A stretch of DNA of 64,000 bases, from contig JANUWF010001491.1 in assembly GCA_026120185.1 (NCBI GenBank), positions 186,001 through 250,000 on the forward strand. The letters run 5' to 3'. A model generated the notes under the pieces. That model saw nothing but the letters and a program-made list of their open reading frames with translations, had not been told where the DNA came from and searched no databases. Below are positions 21,766 through 33,646 of the stretch, in pieces. Source of the stretch: Voacanga thouarsii. Lineage: Eukaryota; Streptophyta; Magnoliopsida; Gentianales; Apocynaceae. How positions within the stretch are numbered: the first letter of the stretch is position 1; each line of letters opens with the position of its first letter. The position numbers were made by a program, and so were the translations under genes.

Positions 21766-24700
21766 TGTATCTCCCCACATTTATACTTTTGATTGGCTAC
21801 TATTTGTAATAGAATGAGAATTTATACTGATGTTCAGAACAAAAGTTGATCGGTGTAATGGGAGAATATTTTGGTAGAATAATATTTTGTCGGGACCTGG
21901 TTGTAATTATTGGATTTGTTCTACTTGTATCCTAAATTTTTAAAAAGCTATTATTAATAAAATAAGAATTTAATGGTACTCTAAAAAGAGAAATTGGTCA
22001 GTGCGGTGAAACACACGTTTTGGTGTAAATTATGCTACTAGAGGTATTGGGGGCATTTTCGTCATTTTGACTGCACCACATCTTTGACTGCAAATTTGAC
22101 AAAGTAGAAAAGGAATTAAAGAATTTAAGTGTTACCAATGGATTCAGTGGAACTTTTGGGGTTGAATGGTGAAATAAAATATTTTTTTGTAACGGATCTG
22201 ATTTTGGTCATTTCTGAAGAAAATAGGCAATCGCGGTTAAAAATGGTGTGTGTGGCATTTTGTGATTGGTAGCCCATATACATGTGTCAATTTAAGAGAG
22301 ATTGCAAGAAGAGTTCATGCAAGACACATGGAATTAAAAGATTGCAAAATAAATGAGGAATGATGTGTAATTTTGTAATTGGAACACATCATTTGTGGGA
22401 CCCTTTGATTAGGGTCATTAGCAAAATAACTGGCTAATATTTAGTCCAAGATAAGATGAATGAATGGCTGGAAATTGGCCAAGAATTTTGTCGGCCATGC
22501 AAGGAGAAATAAGGGAATTTTTGGGGAGAAAACAAAGTGGTTAGTGTGTAAAGTTTCTATTGGAACACACCTATGTTGTAACCACCATATGTTTAAATAA
22601 ATTAATATTTCTTGGCCAAATTTTTGATGAAGAATGGCAGTGAAGAGGCTGATTTACAGCCATATTTTCGTCTATCCATGGAGAAAGAAAAACAAGAGAG
22701 AATAAGAAAGAAAAGGTTCAGAAAAACTAAGAGAAAAAGAAAAAGGAGAGAGAAAGAAAGAAATGTGTGTGTTCTTGGAGCAAATCACACCAAAGAGCTC
22801 TAATACAAGGTAAAACCCTATCTTGCTTAAATTAAAGTTGTTGTTGGGTGAATGATGATTATGATGATATGAATTTTAACATGAAAACATGACTTTCATG
22901 TCTCGATTTCGGATCAAAGCTAGGGTTTGTGACCTTTTGTGTATGAACTTTACATATGCTAGTATACGTGACAGCTGCCTAAGGGCCTTTGAATGATGTT
23001 TTGTGTGAAGAAGAACTGAATAATTATGGTAGCTTGAAGGCTTAATTTCGGTTGGGAAAGTGGTGATCAAAGTAAAATAAAAATGGAAGTTACTTAGTAG
23101 TAACTTGGTAGGAAACATGAAATATAATAGCCCTTGATTAGGAAAAGTAAATTTGTGATGAACAAATGTGATCTTTGTGAACTATTGAGATCTGTAAATC
23201 ACATAATTAAAGGTGATTTGGAGGGAAAATTAGGTGAATTAATGGTTCCAAGGTGCTAAAGGCTAAAGGAAAACAAAGGAACACAAAATAGTGAAATTGA
23301 GACAAAACTACTGAGGCCATTTTCATCCAGTAAGTTGTCACGGGAACTAGGAATGTGAAAAAGGCTTATATAAAATTAAATTTTAGAGTCTTATGGTCAT
23401 TTCAGTATATCATGGAGCGAAATCAGAGTTGTGAACTGAAAGTTATGTCCAAAACAAAATCAGGTGTCAAAGCAACAAAATTCCTAAATTTTGCTTAACG
23501 ACACGGACGAACCTAGGGATAATTAATTGTGTGATTTTGGATGAAAATATGGGGAAAATGAAATGAATACCTTATACATGAAGGGAGGAAGGATCTAGAA
23601 AAAGGAAAATGAAATGAATTGAACGAACGACGTAAAAACGATGCGGACGAAAGTTAGACGTTTTCTTGTAACCGTCATCTAATCGTCGACCCCGATGGCT
23701 AACGTCGGCTAAACGTCGGGCACGTCGGCTATTTTTTGGCCAAACATGAATTGATCCGAAAACGATATTTGGTGTAGTTTAGTGATAAATAACCAACGGA
23801 ACGTTGAAAATGGTAGGAACGGTGACTAAATGGCCGTAAACGAGAAGAGTCGCTTAGGACACGAGGTGAGTCTCTTTAATTTCTAAAATCTTTTGAAAGC
23901 TAGTGTGCTTCACTTTTTCATGAAATGCTATGTTTTATACTATTTTGGAAATCTTTGAATATGTTTAAGGTTTATCTAAACAAGATTTATTTTATACTAT
24001 TTTGGGCTTGAATGAACTTGATGATTGGCTTGGAAACCTTAATGGATGCTTAAAGCATGAATTTTGTGAATTTAGTCCTTTTTGGATTAAATATTTGGAA
24101 TTTTTGAAAAATGGTAAATTTTGAAATCGGGTATTCCTAAATTGACTGGAATGCCTTTATTGGAACATTTTATGGAAATGTGTTTGGGAACTTTGAATTT
24201 AATCCTCTTTTAGGATTAGAATTCTGGATTTCTTGAACTGAGTTCCTTTTGAAATCGGGTATTTGAAAAATGATCCAAATGTCCTTATTGAAATATTTAT
24301 GAAAACTTTTAGAATCCGGTATACGGTAAATGATCAAAATACCCTTATTAGAACTTGTGAATATTTTTCAAATCGGGTAAGGGGTAAAATGACCCGAATA
24401 CTCTCGAAAAGTCTTTTGGAATTAGATATGGGTAAAATGACCTGAATACCCTTGGAAATGACTTTCGTGACCGAGTACGGGGAAAACCACCCGAATACTC
24501 TTGGAAACATGTTTTGATATGTGAACAGAACTGTTTATCCTGTTTCAACATGATTTTGGAAAATGGTCTCTCGTGATAAGATCGACTTTTGAAAAATGAT
24601 CTTTTGATCCCTGGAATTATTTTATTAGCTTGATATGCCATGGAATGAATTGATTGGCTCTATGGAGCCTATGTGAATGATGATCTGACTTGCGAGTCAG

Positions 24701-25894
24701 TAGGATCAAATTCTGGAAAGTGTTATTTTGCCCTAAAAATGTTTTGATTTGAAAATCCTGTGGGATCAGATAACCCTCTGGCCTGATTAGTTAGACAGGG
24801 TTGGTATTGTTAATGTTGAGTACTCAGCAAGGACTTTGATCTTTGTACTAGCTCATGTTAGAGATATACGATCCCAAGTAACCCGATCAGTTTTGGGGAT
24901 TATCTTACTCCAAATAGGGCGATAGGACATTGAGATGAGTCATCCTGGCTAGCCGTCTAGAGCCTAGTAATTGCTGTGCCTTGTCTGCATTTTGCGATTT
25001 GGGTTGCTCACGGGCTGGGCTAGAACCTGGCGTTGTTCTAACCTCTTGCTGCCTTGATGGTGATGGATGTCAGGATTGGGACTCCTGTCTTACGGTAGCA
25101 AGTAAAAAATCTCCCAGCAATGCACGGATCAAGTACTGAAAGCTGCGGTCTCAGTACGATGACATGTGAAAGTTGGTGTGCTTATCCGGCGACACATGGA
25201 TCGAGTACTGGAGGCTGCGATTTTAGTACGATGACATGTGCAAGTTGGTATACTTATCCGGCAATGCATAGTTGAGTGTTGTAAGGTGAAATCCCTAGCA
25301 CAATAAGATTATGATGCCGAAGGCGAAGCCTTGTAAGCTTTGCATACAGGCCTACCTTCAATTGGAGAAGCACCTGTGATTTGGAAATTGGGGCAATGTT
25401 GTGAAAGTAAAATACAGTTTTTCAAAAATGATTGATTTTTGGATAAAATCTTCTTTAGAGAGTTTGGAATGGTTTCGAGTGAACATATGATATGCTATTC
25501 CACAAAAGTTTTATGTACTCTGTTCTTTCATAAAGCACTAGCACATACGGGACTCACTGGGTGATTCATCACTCGCACGTATCTTTTAACTTACTTTTTG
25601 TAGGATCCAGAGCTGAGCGAACCTATAGATAGAAGGACGATACCATAGAGTCAGCAATTTAGGTCTGGACAGCTTTTCTTTTGATCATGTACTGTATTAT
25701 GTTATAGATAAAGATAGCATGTATGAAATTCTCTGATATATGTATGGCCGTCAATATGGGATATTGTTGAGTCTGAATCTTGTATATGTATTTACTCTAT
25801 TGTTTCCATTATAGAGACCATTTGTTTGGGAAACTGGACGAGGCGACACCCAGTGTTGACATGCTTCTGCTGTTATCTTTAGTAGGAGTGTTAC
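21766..25894 (+). repeat. Element A 3' LTR
   Basis: Runs from TGTATCTCCCCACA to GTGTTAC, about 4.1 kb. The last 1.16 kb matches window positions 1-1093. It contains a CpG-rich patch with repeated ACGTCGGC-like words (about 23625-23850), a run of degenerate repeats of about 50 bp built on ATCGGGTA and AATACCCTTGGAA (about 24110-24520), and a 73-bp tandem duplication (25117-25262). It ends abruptly at minus-strand Athila gag sequence, so A inserted into E1. No coding region was recognised in it. Confidence 0.85.
25117..25262 (+). repeat. 73-bp tandem duplication in A 3' LTR
   Basis: Two adjacent units share CTGCG(G/A)T, AGTACGATGACATGTG and AGTTGGT(G/A)T(G/A)CTTATCCGG. The 5' LTR (around 392-463) has a single unit, so the duplication arose after the two LTRs parted. 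Confidence 0.8.
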
Positions 25895-28075
25895 GCCATT
25901 CAGTCTAAAAGTGTCACAAATTTCTAAAAGGCTCGCAAGATGAGCATTAGGATCTTCCTCAGGTAACCCATCAAATTGTACCATATTTTGGATTATTTGG
26001 ATTATGTTGGGCTTTATTTTATGTTGGAAAATATGCCTTCTTAAACTAAGTTTCTGATGTAAAAATTGAATGTTTTAATAAAAGAATTTATTCTCATAAA
26101 TTGTTTGTGAATTTACAATTTTGTGTGTGCACAATTACGTTTGGAAAAGACCTATTATGTTTAAGTAAGTGGTCCATGTGAATGGAGGTCTTTTATAGTA
26201 AGGTATGGATCACAGGTTACTTAGCACATAAACTTTTGTTCTTAATCGATTGATGAGAATGGCAATCTCATCATGTTTAGGTTATTATGTTGTGAATTCT
26301 AAATAGGGAATGGCTTACCTTTAGCCAGTGAGTAGTCCACTCACTTCATGACATAAGCATATTTCGAATACGTAGAACAGGACCTGTAGTAGTGGTTTCT
26401 AAAAGTACTATATGGTAAAAACCTAGTTTACTACTGCTATAACGTGGACTAGTACTCTACGACTTGAGTATGAGTTGGTGGTCTGACGAAGTTGGAAGAA
26501 TATACTTTGATATGCTATAGTTGAGGTTCTATCGTAGGGCCAATATACTTGCATGTTGGGTATGTGTGACTAGTTAGTTAAGACAGACTTGTACAAGATA
26601 GTTTCTGTACTATGTCGCCCCTTGTGGTTGTCTGAATGATCTAATATCCAGGGCCCTGGGATACATGACTTGGATGTTTGCTTTAGGGTAGCTCTCTTGG
26701 AAAGCGGAAACAATCCAGGAAGTCGTGGATCATTGGACTAGAGGCCTAAGGATGGTAGATGTCATTTAGAGAGGTGTTAGTACACTTCTTCCTCTCTGAA
26801 TGTACGGTGATGTATAGCGGGTTATTTTAGTTATTACACCTGTAAGTTGGAGACTTTGTTAATGCAACATTGTCCTTGGGGTCAATATTTCCTTATGGTG
26901 ATATTAGGAAATATTTAAAATGTAAAATACAGCTATTTATATGGCAAGGGTATTTTGGTTATTTTAGTAGCCAAGGCGGTGGGTCTTTTGGTTCCTAGTA
27001 TAGACCGTGAGTCATAATTAAATACGGGCTAAGGAATTGATCTTAAATTAAATAGAATTTATTTTATTTAAATAGCCTAATTTAATTGTTGGGCTAGAAT
27101 AAAATAAAGGTCCATGGAGAGAGAGAATTAATTAAATTAGTTTGGTGGGTTAATTAATTATTCAGGGCTTTTGCCCAGTTTAAATAATTAGGGATTAACC
27201 TGGGACTAAACGGATTTAGGCTTATTTAATTGGACTGGTTTATTTGGGCTAAACAATTAATTATTTGTTAGGCCATTGAGTTAGTTCTAACTAGAATAAT
27301 TAATTAAGCCCAATAGGTTAAACCAAGAGTCTAATGGCCCAATCCAGTTTAACCTAGGGTTTTTTATTTAGGTTAAATAGGAGGATTGGAAACAACGTTA
27401 TTGAAAATCAGACACACAAGAGAGACGTCTTCTTCTCTGTGGAATAACCAGGCGTCTCTCTCTCTCTCTCTCTGTCTCTCCAAAAAAATTCCCTAACCTA
27501 TTAGTTGTCCACAAAATGGTAGTTAGGCAAGCCATATACTGGAAGACCGAGAGTTCGGCATTTACATGCATGCAAAGGCGGAGTAGGAGGCTTGCAGGAA
27601 TTGCACCAGAGGCTTCCACCAGCACCCTTACCCCAGTTGCGCACGTTCCGATCCAGCCACCTTTGAGAACCAGAGGGAGAGGTAAAATTTTTAAACTTCG
27701 GGATTGGGACAGGGCGCAACCGCCGGCGCCAGCTAGGGCTGCCAGAGCCGGCGCCGGCTTTGTCCTGGAGTTCCCCTATTCTTGTTTTCCCAGTTTTTTT
27801 TCTATGTTCGCTTCTGCTGCGTGCCCTGTGTTTTCCCGCTTTCCATGCCTTCATTTCAAAGTAATTAGCCTCTATTTTAGGTCTCATAATACTCCGAGCT
27901 TGTACTCAAGATTGCGAGTTTCACAAATCGTCCATAGTTCTCCTACTATTACCACCATTACCACCATTGCTGGGTTGATTGACCTCCATGTCTTTTCTTA
28001 CCCTTTCATTTGCAACATTTCGGACCTTTGTAAGGGTTCACTCGATCTCAGGATCAAGATCTACTATGTCGGCTT
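25895..28075 (-). pseudogene. E1 (Athila) gag, split by a copia solo LTR
   Basis: Minus-strand Athila gag in two pieces. The upstream part (28075 down to 27854) includes RPKIEANYFEMK. The downstream part (26021 down to 25895) reads MVQFDGLPEEDPNAHLASL and ICDTFRLN. Both match the intact-looking F gag (RPRVDANNFEIKPN; MVQFDGLPEEDPNAHLASF). Between them lies the solo LTR 26022-27853. The gene is cut off at 25895 by element A, so capsid C-terminal, nucleocapsid and all pol are outside or lost. Confidence 0.8.
26022..27853 (+). mobile_element. Copia (Angela-like) solo LTR in E1 gag
   Basis: Opens TGTTGGAAAATATGCC and ends CCTTCA, 1832 bp. Flanks are TTTTA (26017-26021) and TTTCA (27854-27858), a 5-bp target duplication with one change; the uninterrupted site in F gag has the TTTCA form. 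The interior shares blocks with the LTRs of H (for example GGACCTGTAGTAGTGGT). It holds a GGCGCC-rich module (27715-27760), a (CT)n run (27454-27474) and an open frame starting MQRRSRRLAGIAPEAS whose meaning is unclear. Confidence 0.82.
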
Positions 28076-28335
28076 TAGATCTTCAGGTCATATAGTAAGG
28101 GCAAGATCTACAGAGAACATAAGATAGTGAGATTATAGAATTTACAAGTTAAACAGTTACTATATATTCACAAATTAGGAAAATTAAAACATGCAATGAA
28201 ATTAGGAATTACAATTATACAATCAACAAAATATGGCACATATTTTTACAAGGAACATATATATACATATTCACATATAGACATATAAACATATAAATAT
28301 GGTTAAATCAATAAAATTCAAGTTTTCATGATATT

Positions 28336-28355
28336 GTTTCCCGGCAATGGCGCTA
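28336..28355 (-). other. Primer binding site of E1
   Basis: On the minus strand this reads TAGCGCCATTGCCGGGAAAC, one or two changes from the Athila primer site TGGCGCCGTTGCCGGGGAA seen intact in F at 45414. It adjoins the LTR at 28362 and shows that E1 points to the left. Confidence 0.8.
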
Positions 28356-28361
28356 AAAACT

Positions 28362-31276
28362 TGATGCATAAATTTTGGGTGTATAAAAATCCTCAAATTT
28401 AAATTCATCCCTTAGTTAAGTTTTAATTAAAACATTAATTCCAAAATATACATACGAGCAAGTATACTCATCGCAAGTATAGTATAGGGAATTAACGAGT
28501 ATCGATCTTCAAAGGAACAAGTATATATTAATTACTTTCATTCATTGTTTAACAGAACAAATAAAGTGATAAGTGATGTGTCCGGATTTGGGTATAAAAA
28601 TCATATAAAAACTAAGCACATTCCCAATTAAGTTTACATTAAAACGTTAACCTCAAATTACACATATGAGCAAGCGTACTCATCATTAACATAGCATAGA
28701 GTTCAAATGAGTGTCGATCCTCAAGGAACAAGTATACATTAGTCACATTTCTTTCATTGTTCAACCGACTCGATAAAGTGAAAAAAGAAATAAAATAAAA
28801 TAAAAATGAAAATATATACATATCAAGGATGGAGAATTATGTAACTTAAGCCATCGTTTAGACAAACATGATCTTAAAGTACCCAACCATTATCATAACT
28901 AATCATTCTCTTGGCTTCATGAAGGATTAAGATAGACTCACTTCTTTTTCAATCCATGAAATCACTATCTTCTAGACAAATTAGCATCACATATTCTGTC
29001 TCAACTAATTTACCCAAAAGATGCATTAAACACAATCCTTGATTAAATTTCCATATTCTGGCAAACTTAAACAATGAAATTAACCAATGAATCCATATTC
29101 TGGCAGACATCAATTAACCTTTAATTAATTTGTTCTTCGCAACTAACCTCTTTTTCAAGCAAGTTAAGAGACAACAAATATGAAATTAACAAATTGAAAC
29201 CACCATCAACCTCTTTTTCAAGCAAGTTAATGGAAAGAAACAACCAAATAATCCTGTGATCAGCCTAAGTAATTAAATACCAAGAAAAATAACTAATTAA
29301 TCAAAAGATCAAATAACTCTAAAAATCATGAATATCTAAAACAATGTCAAATTATAATAAAACAATTAACATATCATTGTTTAAAAAAAAGAAAATAAAA
29401 TAAAAGAAAGCACTCATAGACAAGCCTCCTTCTTCTTTCTTTGAAGACCTTCTTGCATAACCCTCCTTGAATTGAAGAATTTCTCCTTTCATTGAGTGAT
29501 TTTCTATGATAATCAATGAATTCTCCCATTTTCCTTTGTGTATTCCATCTATTTATAGGCTTGGGAAGTGTCTAAACTCGTTGGTGTAATGTTCTTAGCC
29601 GAGTAAAAGTTAGAAGACACTAAAACTCCACAGATTACCAAAAACTGCATAGAAAAATCACAATCCCGCTTTTTCCTCAGAGCACAGCCGGCGCTGCCTA
29701 GGCTCTCGGAGTCGGCGCCGATTGTGTTCTGTTTCTCTACTCGTTCGTCGTTTTTTCTTGAATTTCGCATAATGTAATCTAGCATGCAGCCGACACCGGT
29801 TCCACACTGTTTTGCTCTGCTTTGACAATTTTCTGTTGCCTCGAAGTTCGTGTCAATAGTGCATGGCCGGTGCCGGTTCCACTACCCTAATCGGCGCCGC
29901 CTCTCCTCTGTTTTGCGACGTTTTTACTTCGTTTTACCCCAAAAATCTATAATAATGAACAAAATACCTTTCCAAGGGTAAAATCTCAAATATGAAGGAA
30001 TATGACTAGTTATTGAACAAAATGTATCACAAAAGACCTTCAAATAACTAGGAAAAATATGACTAATGTAGCCCCTATCAATAAGATAATAAAAGAAAAA
30101 TAAAGAAATATGTAAAACTCAAGGATGTGAAAATATGCAATTTAGACAAAGGCTTTTGAAAACATGACATTGAATCACTTAGCACATATTACAATTAATT
30201 ATCATTTTGGTCTCATGAAAGATTTAAAATAGACATACTTCGTTTGTAATTCATGTAATCACTATCTTCTAGTTAAATTAGTGAATATATTTTGTCTCAA
30301 CCAATTTATCCAAAAGATGCATTAAAATCAATCTTCATATAAACCCATATATTCTAGGTGATTTAAAATATGAAATTAATCAATGAATCCATATTCTAGC
30401 AATCATCAATTAACCTTTGATTATCGAAGTTGTTAACAATTAACCTATTTTTCAAGTAAGTTAAGAGATAGAGATAACAAATATGAAATTAAATCAATTG
30501 AAGTCACTACCAACCCATTTTTCAAGCAAACTAATCAACCAACTCTATAAGAAAAGTAAGGAATCAAATCCCAAGATAAATAATGAATTGATCAAAATAC
30601 TAAATTAACTCAAGAAATCATGAATCTAAAAAAAATATCTAATTACAATGGAAATATTAATTACATCATTGTTTAAGAAATGGAAAATAATGGTAAAAGA
30701 AAGAACTCATAGACAAGCCTCATTCTTCTCCCTTGACGACTCTCTTAAACAACCATCCTTGATTTGATGAATTCCTCCTTTAATGAGTGATTCTCTGATT
30801 TATTCCTTGAATTCCTTTCTTTCTCATGTGTTTTCCTTATTTTTATAGGCTTCTTTGATGGTAAAATTTGTTGCTTGAGGAGTCATGGCCAAGTAGGATT
30901 CAGAAAATACTAAAATCCTTTGGAAAATTCCAAATTTGTGCACTGGATTTCGCAAGTCTAGAGTGGACCTGGCGCCTAGCCCAGTCGACCCACCTCGCAC
31001 CAGGTGTGTTATGTTTTTATCCTAAAGTTTGCTTTGTTTTCACTGCTTTTCCAGATTAGACTTGGTGCCTGGTACCTTAGCTGGACCTGGCGCTAGGAGC
31101 ATTCTGGAAACTTTCACTCTTTGTTTGAAATCAACTCAAATCTGCACAAATTTGTCAAAAACACTTTTCACAAGCAAAATGTCAAATAAGAAGGAATATG
31201 CCTAGTTATTACATCAAAAGTATCTCAAATTAACCTTAAATAACTAGAAAAATAGTGATGATTTTAGCCCCTATCA
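28362..31276 (-). repeat. E1 5' LTR (Athila), split by a solo LTR
   Basis: On the minus strand it runs from TGATAGGGGCTAAA (31276) to CATCA (28362). Removing the nested solo LTR and one ATAAG copy leaves about 1.4 kb. It carries the GGCGCC-type modules at 30955-31100 and the conserved Athila block near the end with GAGGATCGAxACTCG-like sequence. The TATA region near 30845 is degraded compared with the other copies. Confidence 0.85.
28574..30080 (-). mobile_element. Athila solo LTR nested in E1 LTR
   Basis: Minus-strand TGATAGGGGCTACATT to GACACATCA, 1507 bp, flanked by a perfect ATAAG duplication (28569-28573 and 30081-30085). It matches the F LTRs throughout, including a TATA box (TATTTATA on this strand, 29550-29557) and GGCGCC modules (29685-29905). 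No internal region is present. Confidence 0.92.
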
Positions 31277-31563
31277 GGAGCCAACTAAAACTTATTTTGG
31301 TTATGATTATCTTAATTTATATAGTTATGTTTACTTCATTTTTTGCTTAAGAAAAGATTGGATGGTGCGTCATGAATAGGGACTTGTGTAACTTTACTTC
31401 AACGGTTTTGAGTACATTTAATCTAATAGTTGATTTGACCATGGGGATTGATTGAATTAGATAAGTGGTATAATATTTTTCTTAGTAAAAGAAATGACAA
31501 TGTTTTGTTATGTTAGCTATGATGTGAAACATGAGTTGGTAGTTGTCTTGTGACTAGATTACT
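31277..31563. other. Unassigned 287-bp spacer between two Athila elements
   Basis: AT-rich sequence between the 5' LTR of E1 and the 3' LTR of E. No ORF of note, repeat, or match to another part of the window was seen. It may be the only non-transposon DNA here, or a remnant too old to recognise. The bases next to it (GGAGC on the left, TTACT on the right) do not form a shared target duplication. Confidence 0.6.
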
Positions 31564-32554
31564 TGATCGGTATATTTTGAGTGTATAAAAATTATTAAAT
31601 TTAAATCCATCCATTAGCCAAGTTTTAATTAAAACATTAATCTCAAAATACACATACAAGCAAGTATACTCTTCGCAAACATAACATAGGGAATTAATGA
31701 GTATCAATCCTCAAAGGAACAAGTACACACTAATCACTTTTCATTCATTGTTTAACCAACTAAATAAAGTGATAAGATAGTAAGAAGAAAAATAAAGAAA
31801 AAATTATATAATCAAGGATGAAAGAATATGTAATTAGACAAATATTCTTGAAACACATGACCATGAATGATTTAGCAATTATCATAACCAATTATCCTCA
31901 TGGTCTTATGAAGAATTAAATTAGAACCACTTCATTAATTACATCATTATTCTAGAAAAAGAAAACAAAGGTAAAAGAAAGAACTCATAGACAAGCCCTC
32001 CTCTTCTCTTTGGAAACCTTCTTGAATAATGCCCCTTGAATGATGAATCTCTTATTCTTTTGAGCAATTGGAAGTTTTGATCCCTAGATTCACTACTTTT
32101 CCTTGTGTTTTTCCTGTTTTTATAAGCTCCCTTGATACCAAAATTCATGGCTTGAGAAGTCTTGGCCTATTAGAATTCAAAAAATACCAAATTCCTTTGG
32201 AAGATACCAAATTCGTGCACAGAACTCGTCAATTATAAATCAGACTTGGTGTTGGGTACTTTCGACTCACCTAGTGCCAGGAACATTCTGGTTGGCTTCC
32301 TGGACTTTGCTCTATTCATGCTCTATTTTTTTAGAGTGGACCTGGTGCTTGGTGCACTAGCCAGACTTGGCACCAGGTACATGCTGGAATTTTCACTTTT
32401 TGCTCGAAATCCACTCAATTCTACATAAATTCGTCAAAAACACTTGCCACAAGTAAAATGTCGAATAGAAAGGAATATACCTAGTTATTACATCAAAAGT
32501 ATCTCAAATTAGCCTCAAATAACTAGGAAAATAGTGATGAATTTAGCCCCTATC
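31564..32554 (-). repeat. E (Athila) 3' LTR, internally deleted
   Basis: On the minus strand it begins TGATAGGGGCTAAATTCATC at 32554, after a purine-rich AAGTGTGAAGGAATG, and ends near 31564. At 991 bp it is about 400 bp shorter than the LTR of E1; the missing part lies around 31940. GGCGCC-type modules survive in decayed form at 32240-32385. Confidence 0.8.
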
Positions 32555-33646
32555 ACATTCCTTCACACTTGAACCTTTGCTTGTCCTCAAGCAAAACACT
32601 TCAGTCAAAAAGATAATCAAGAAAACATAAGCTTTTTATCATTTCAAATTTGATTCATAACAAGGCTTATAACTTTCTTTCAAACTTAAGATAGAACTTT
32701 TGCCATTCATTCAACTCTTTGAAAATAATTACAACTTGAAGCATTTGGTAAGACATCACAAAACTCTTGAAGTTAAATTAAGCAAGTCTATACTTTAGTC
32801 TAAGAAAATTATTTCACCCTTCAAGTAAAAACAATGAATCATACAAGTCAAGCTATCTGGCAAATCAAGCATTATGAATCTAAAGATTGTACAACTCAAG
32901 TAGTGATTCAAGGAAAATATTCCATTTTGTTTTCTTTTAATTTTTTTCAATGACTTAGGAAATTGATAGCCTCAAGTGAATGGATTTCTCTTCACACACC
33001 GTATTGGCCCCATTTTAATCATCACTTATCATTTTTTCAACATTCTTTCTCTCTTTTGCTTTTGGGACTTAAAAGCCTCAAGAAAGTAGATTTCTCTTCA
33101 CTATCCTTATTGGCCCCTATAATCAAGCAAAAAGTATTTTCTTACCTTCAAAGATGAAACAAGTTTTTTTTCCAACTCATTTTTCTCAATCTTCAACTCT
33201 TTCCTGCACAATCTTTCCACTCAAAGATTTTATCTCCTCACATTCCTTGTCACAACTCAAAGTTAAGAAAAATTTTAACCCATAATACAAGAGTTAGTCA
33301 ACAACTTTCCCCACATTCATCACATTCTCCATATTCAAATTAGATGATTCAAATAATGCTCCAATAATAATGCATAAACAAGATTAATCTAAATTCTCAA
33401 GTCTTAAAAATATCCTATCTAACAAACTAATTTCATAAAAACCCACCATGTGAATAACAAAACTCTTATCCAAGTAAGAAAGATAATTACAACCTCGCTA
33501 AACAATGAAAAGCCACAAAAAATTTTGAAAAATTTTTAGAAAAACCTAGCCACAAAATCAGAAAAATTTTAGCACAATGTACGCAGTGTATAGGAAAATA
33601 TCTTCATTGCTAAATTCTCCCCCCCCACACACATACTTAAATTATA
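32555..33646 (-). other. E 3' internal region (no recognisable gene)
   Basis: Lies between the 3' LTR of E and a copia LTR fragment. On the minus strand the right end reads TGTGTGTGGGGGGGAGA and the left end GCTTGAGGACAAGCAAAGGTTCAAGTGTGAAGGAATG. These correspond to the two polypurine-type modules that bracket about 850 bp in F (49540-50413). No ORF with coding character was found; the sequence is simply T/A-rich. Confidence 0.7.

Noticed and set aside
22612..22803. Lys/Arg/Glu-rich open frame in the A LTR as a small gene.
   Set aside because: It comes from a purine-rich AGAGAAAG tract in the LTR; no coding signature and no counterpart elsewhere.
25109..25270. CRISPR-like or satellite array in the A LTR.
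   Set aside because: Only two adjacent units of about 73 bp, with one unit in the paired LTR; a plain tandem duplication.
32963..33157. Open frame in the E 3' internal region as a host gene exon.
   Set aside because: It is opposite to E's orientation in T-rich sequence bounded by Athila polypurine modules; no splice or domain evidence.
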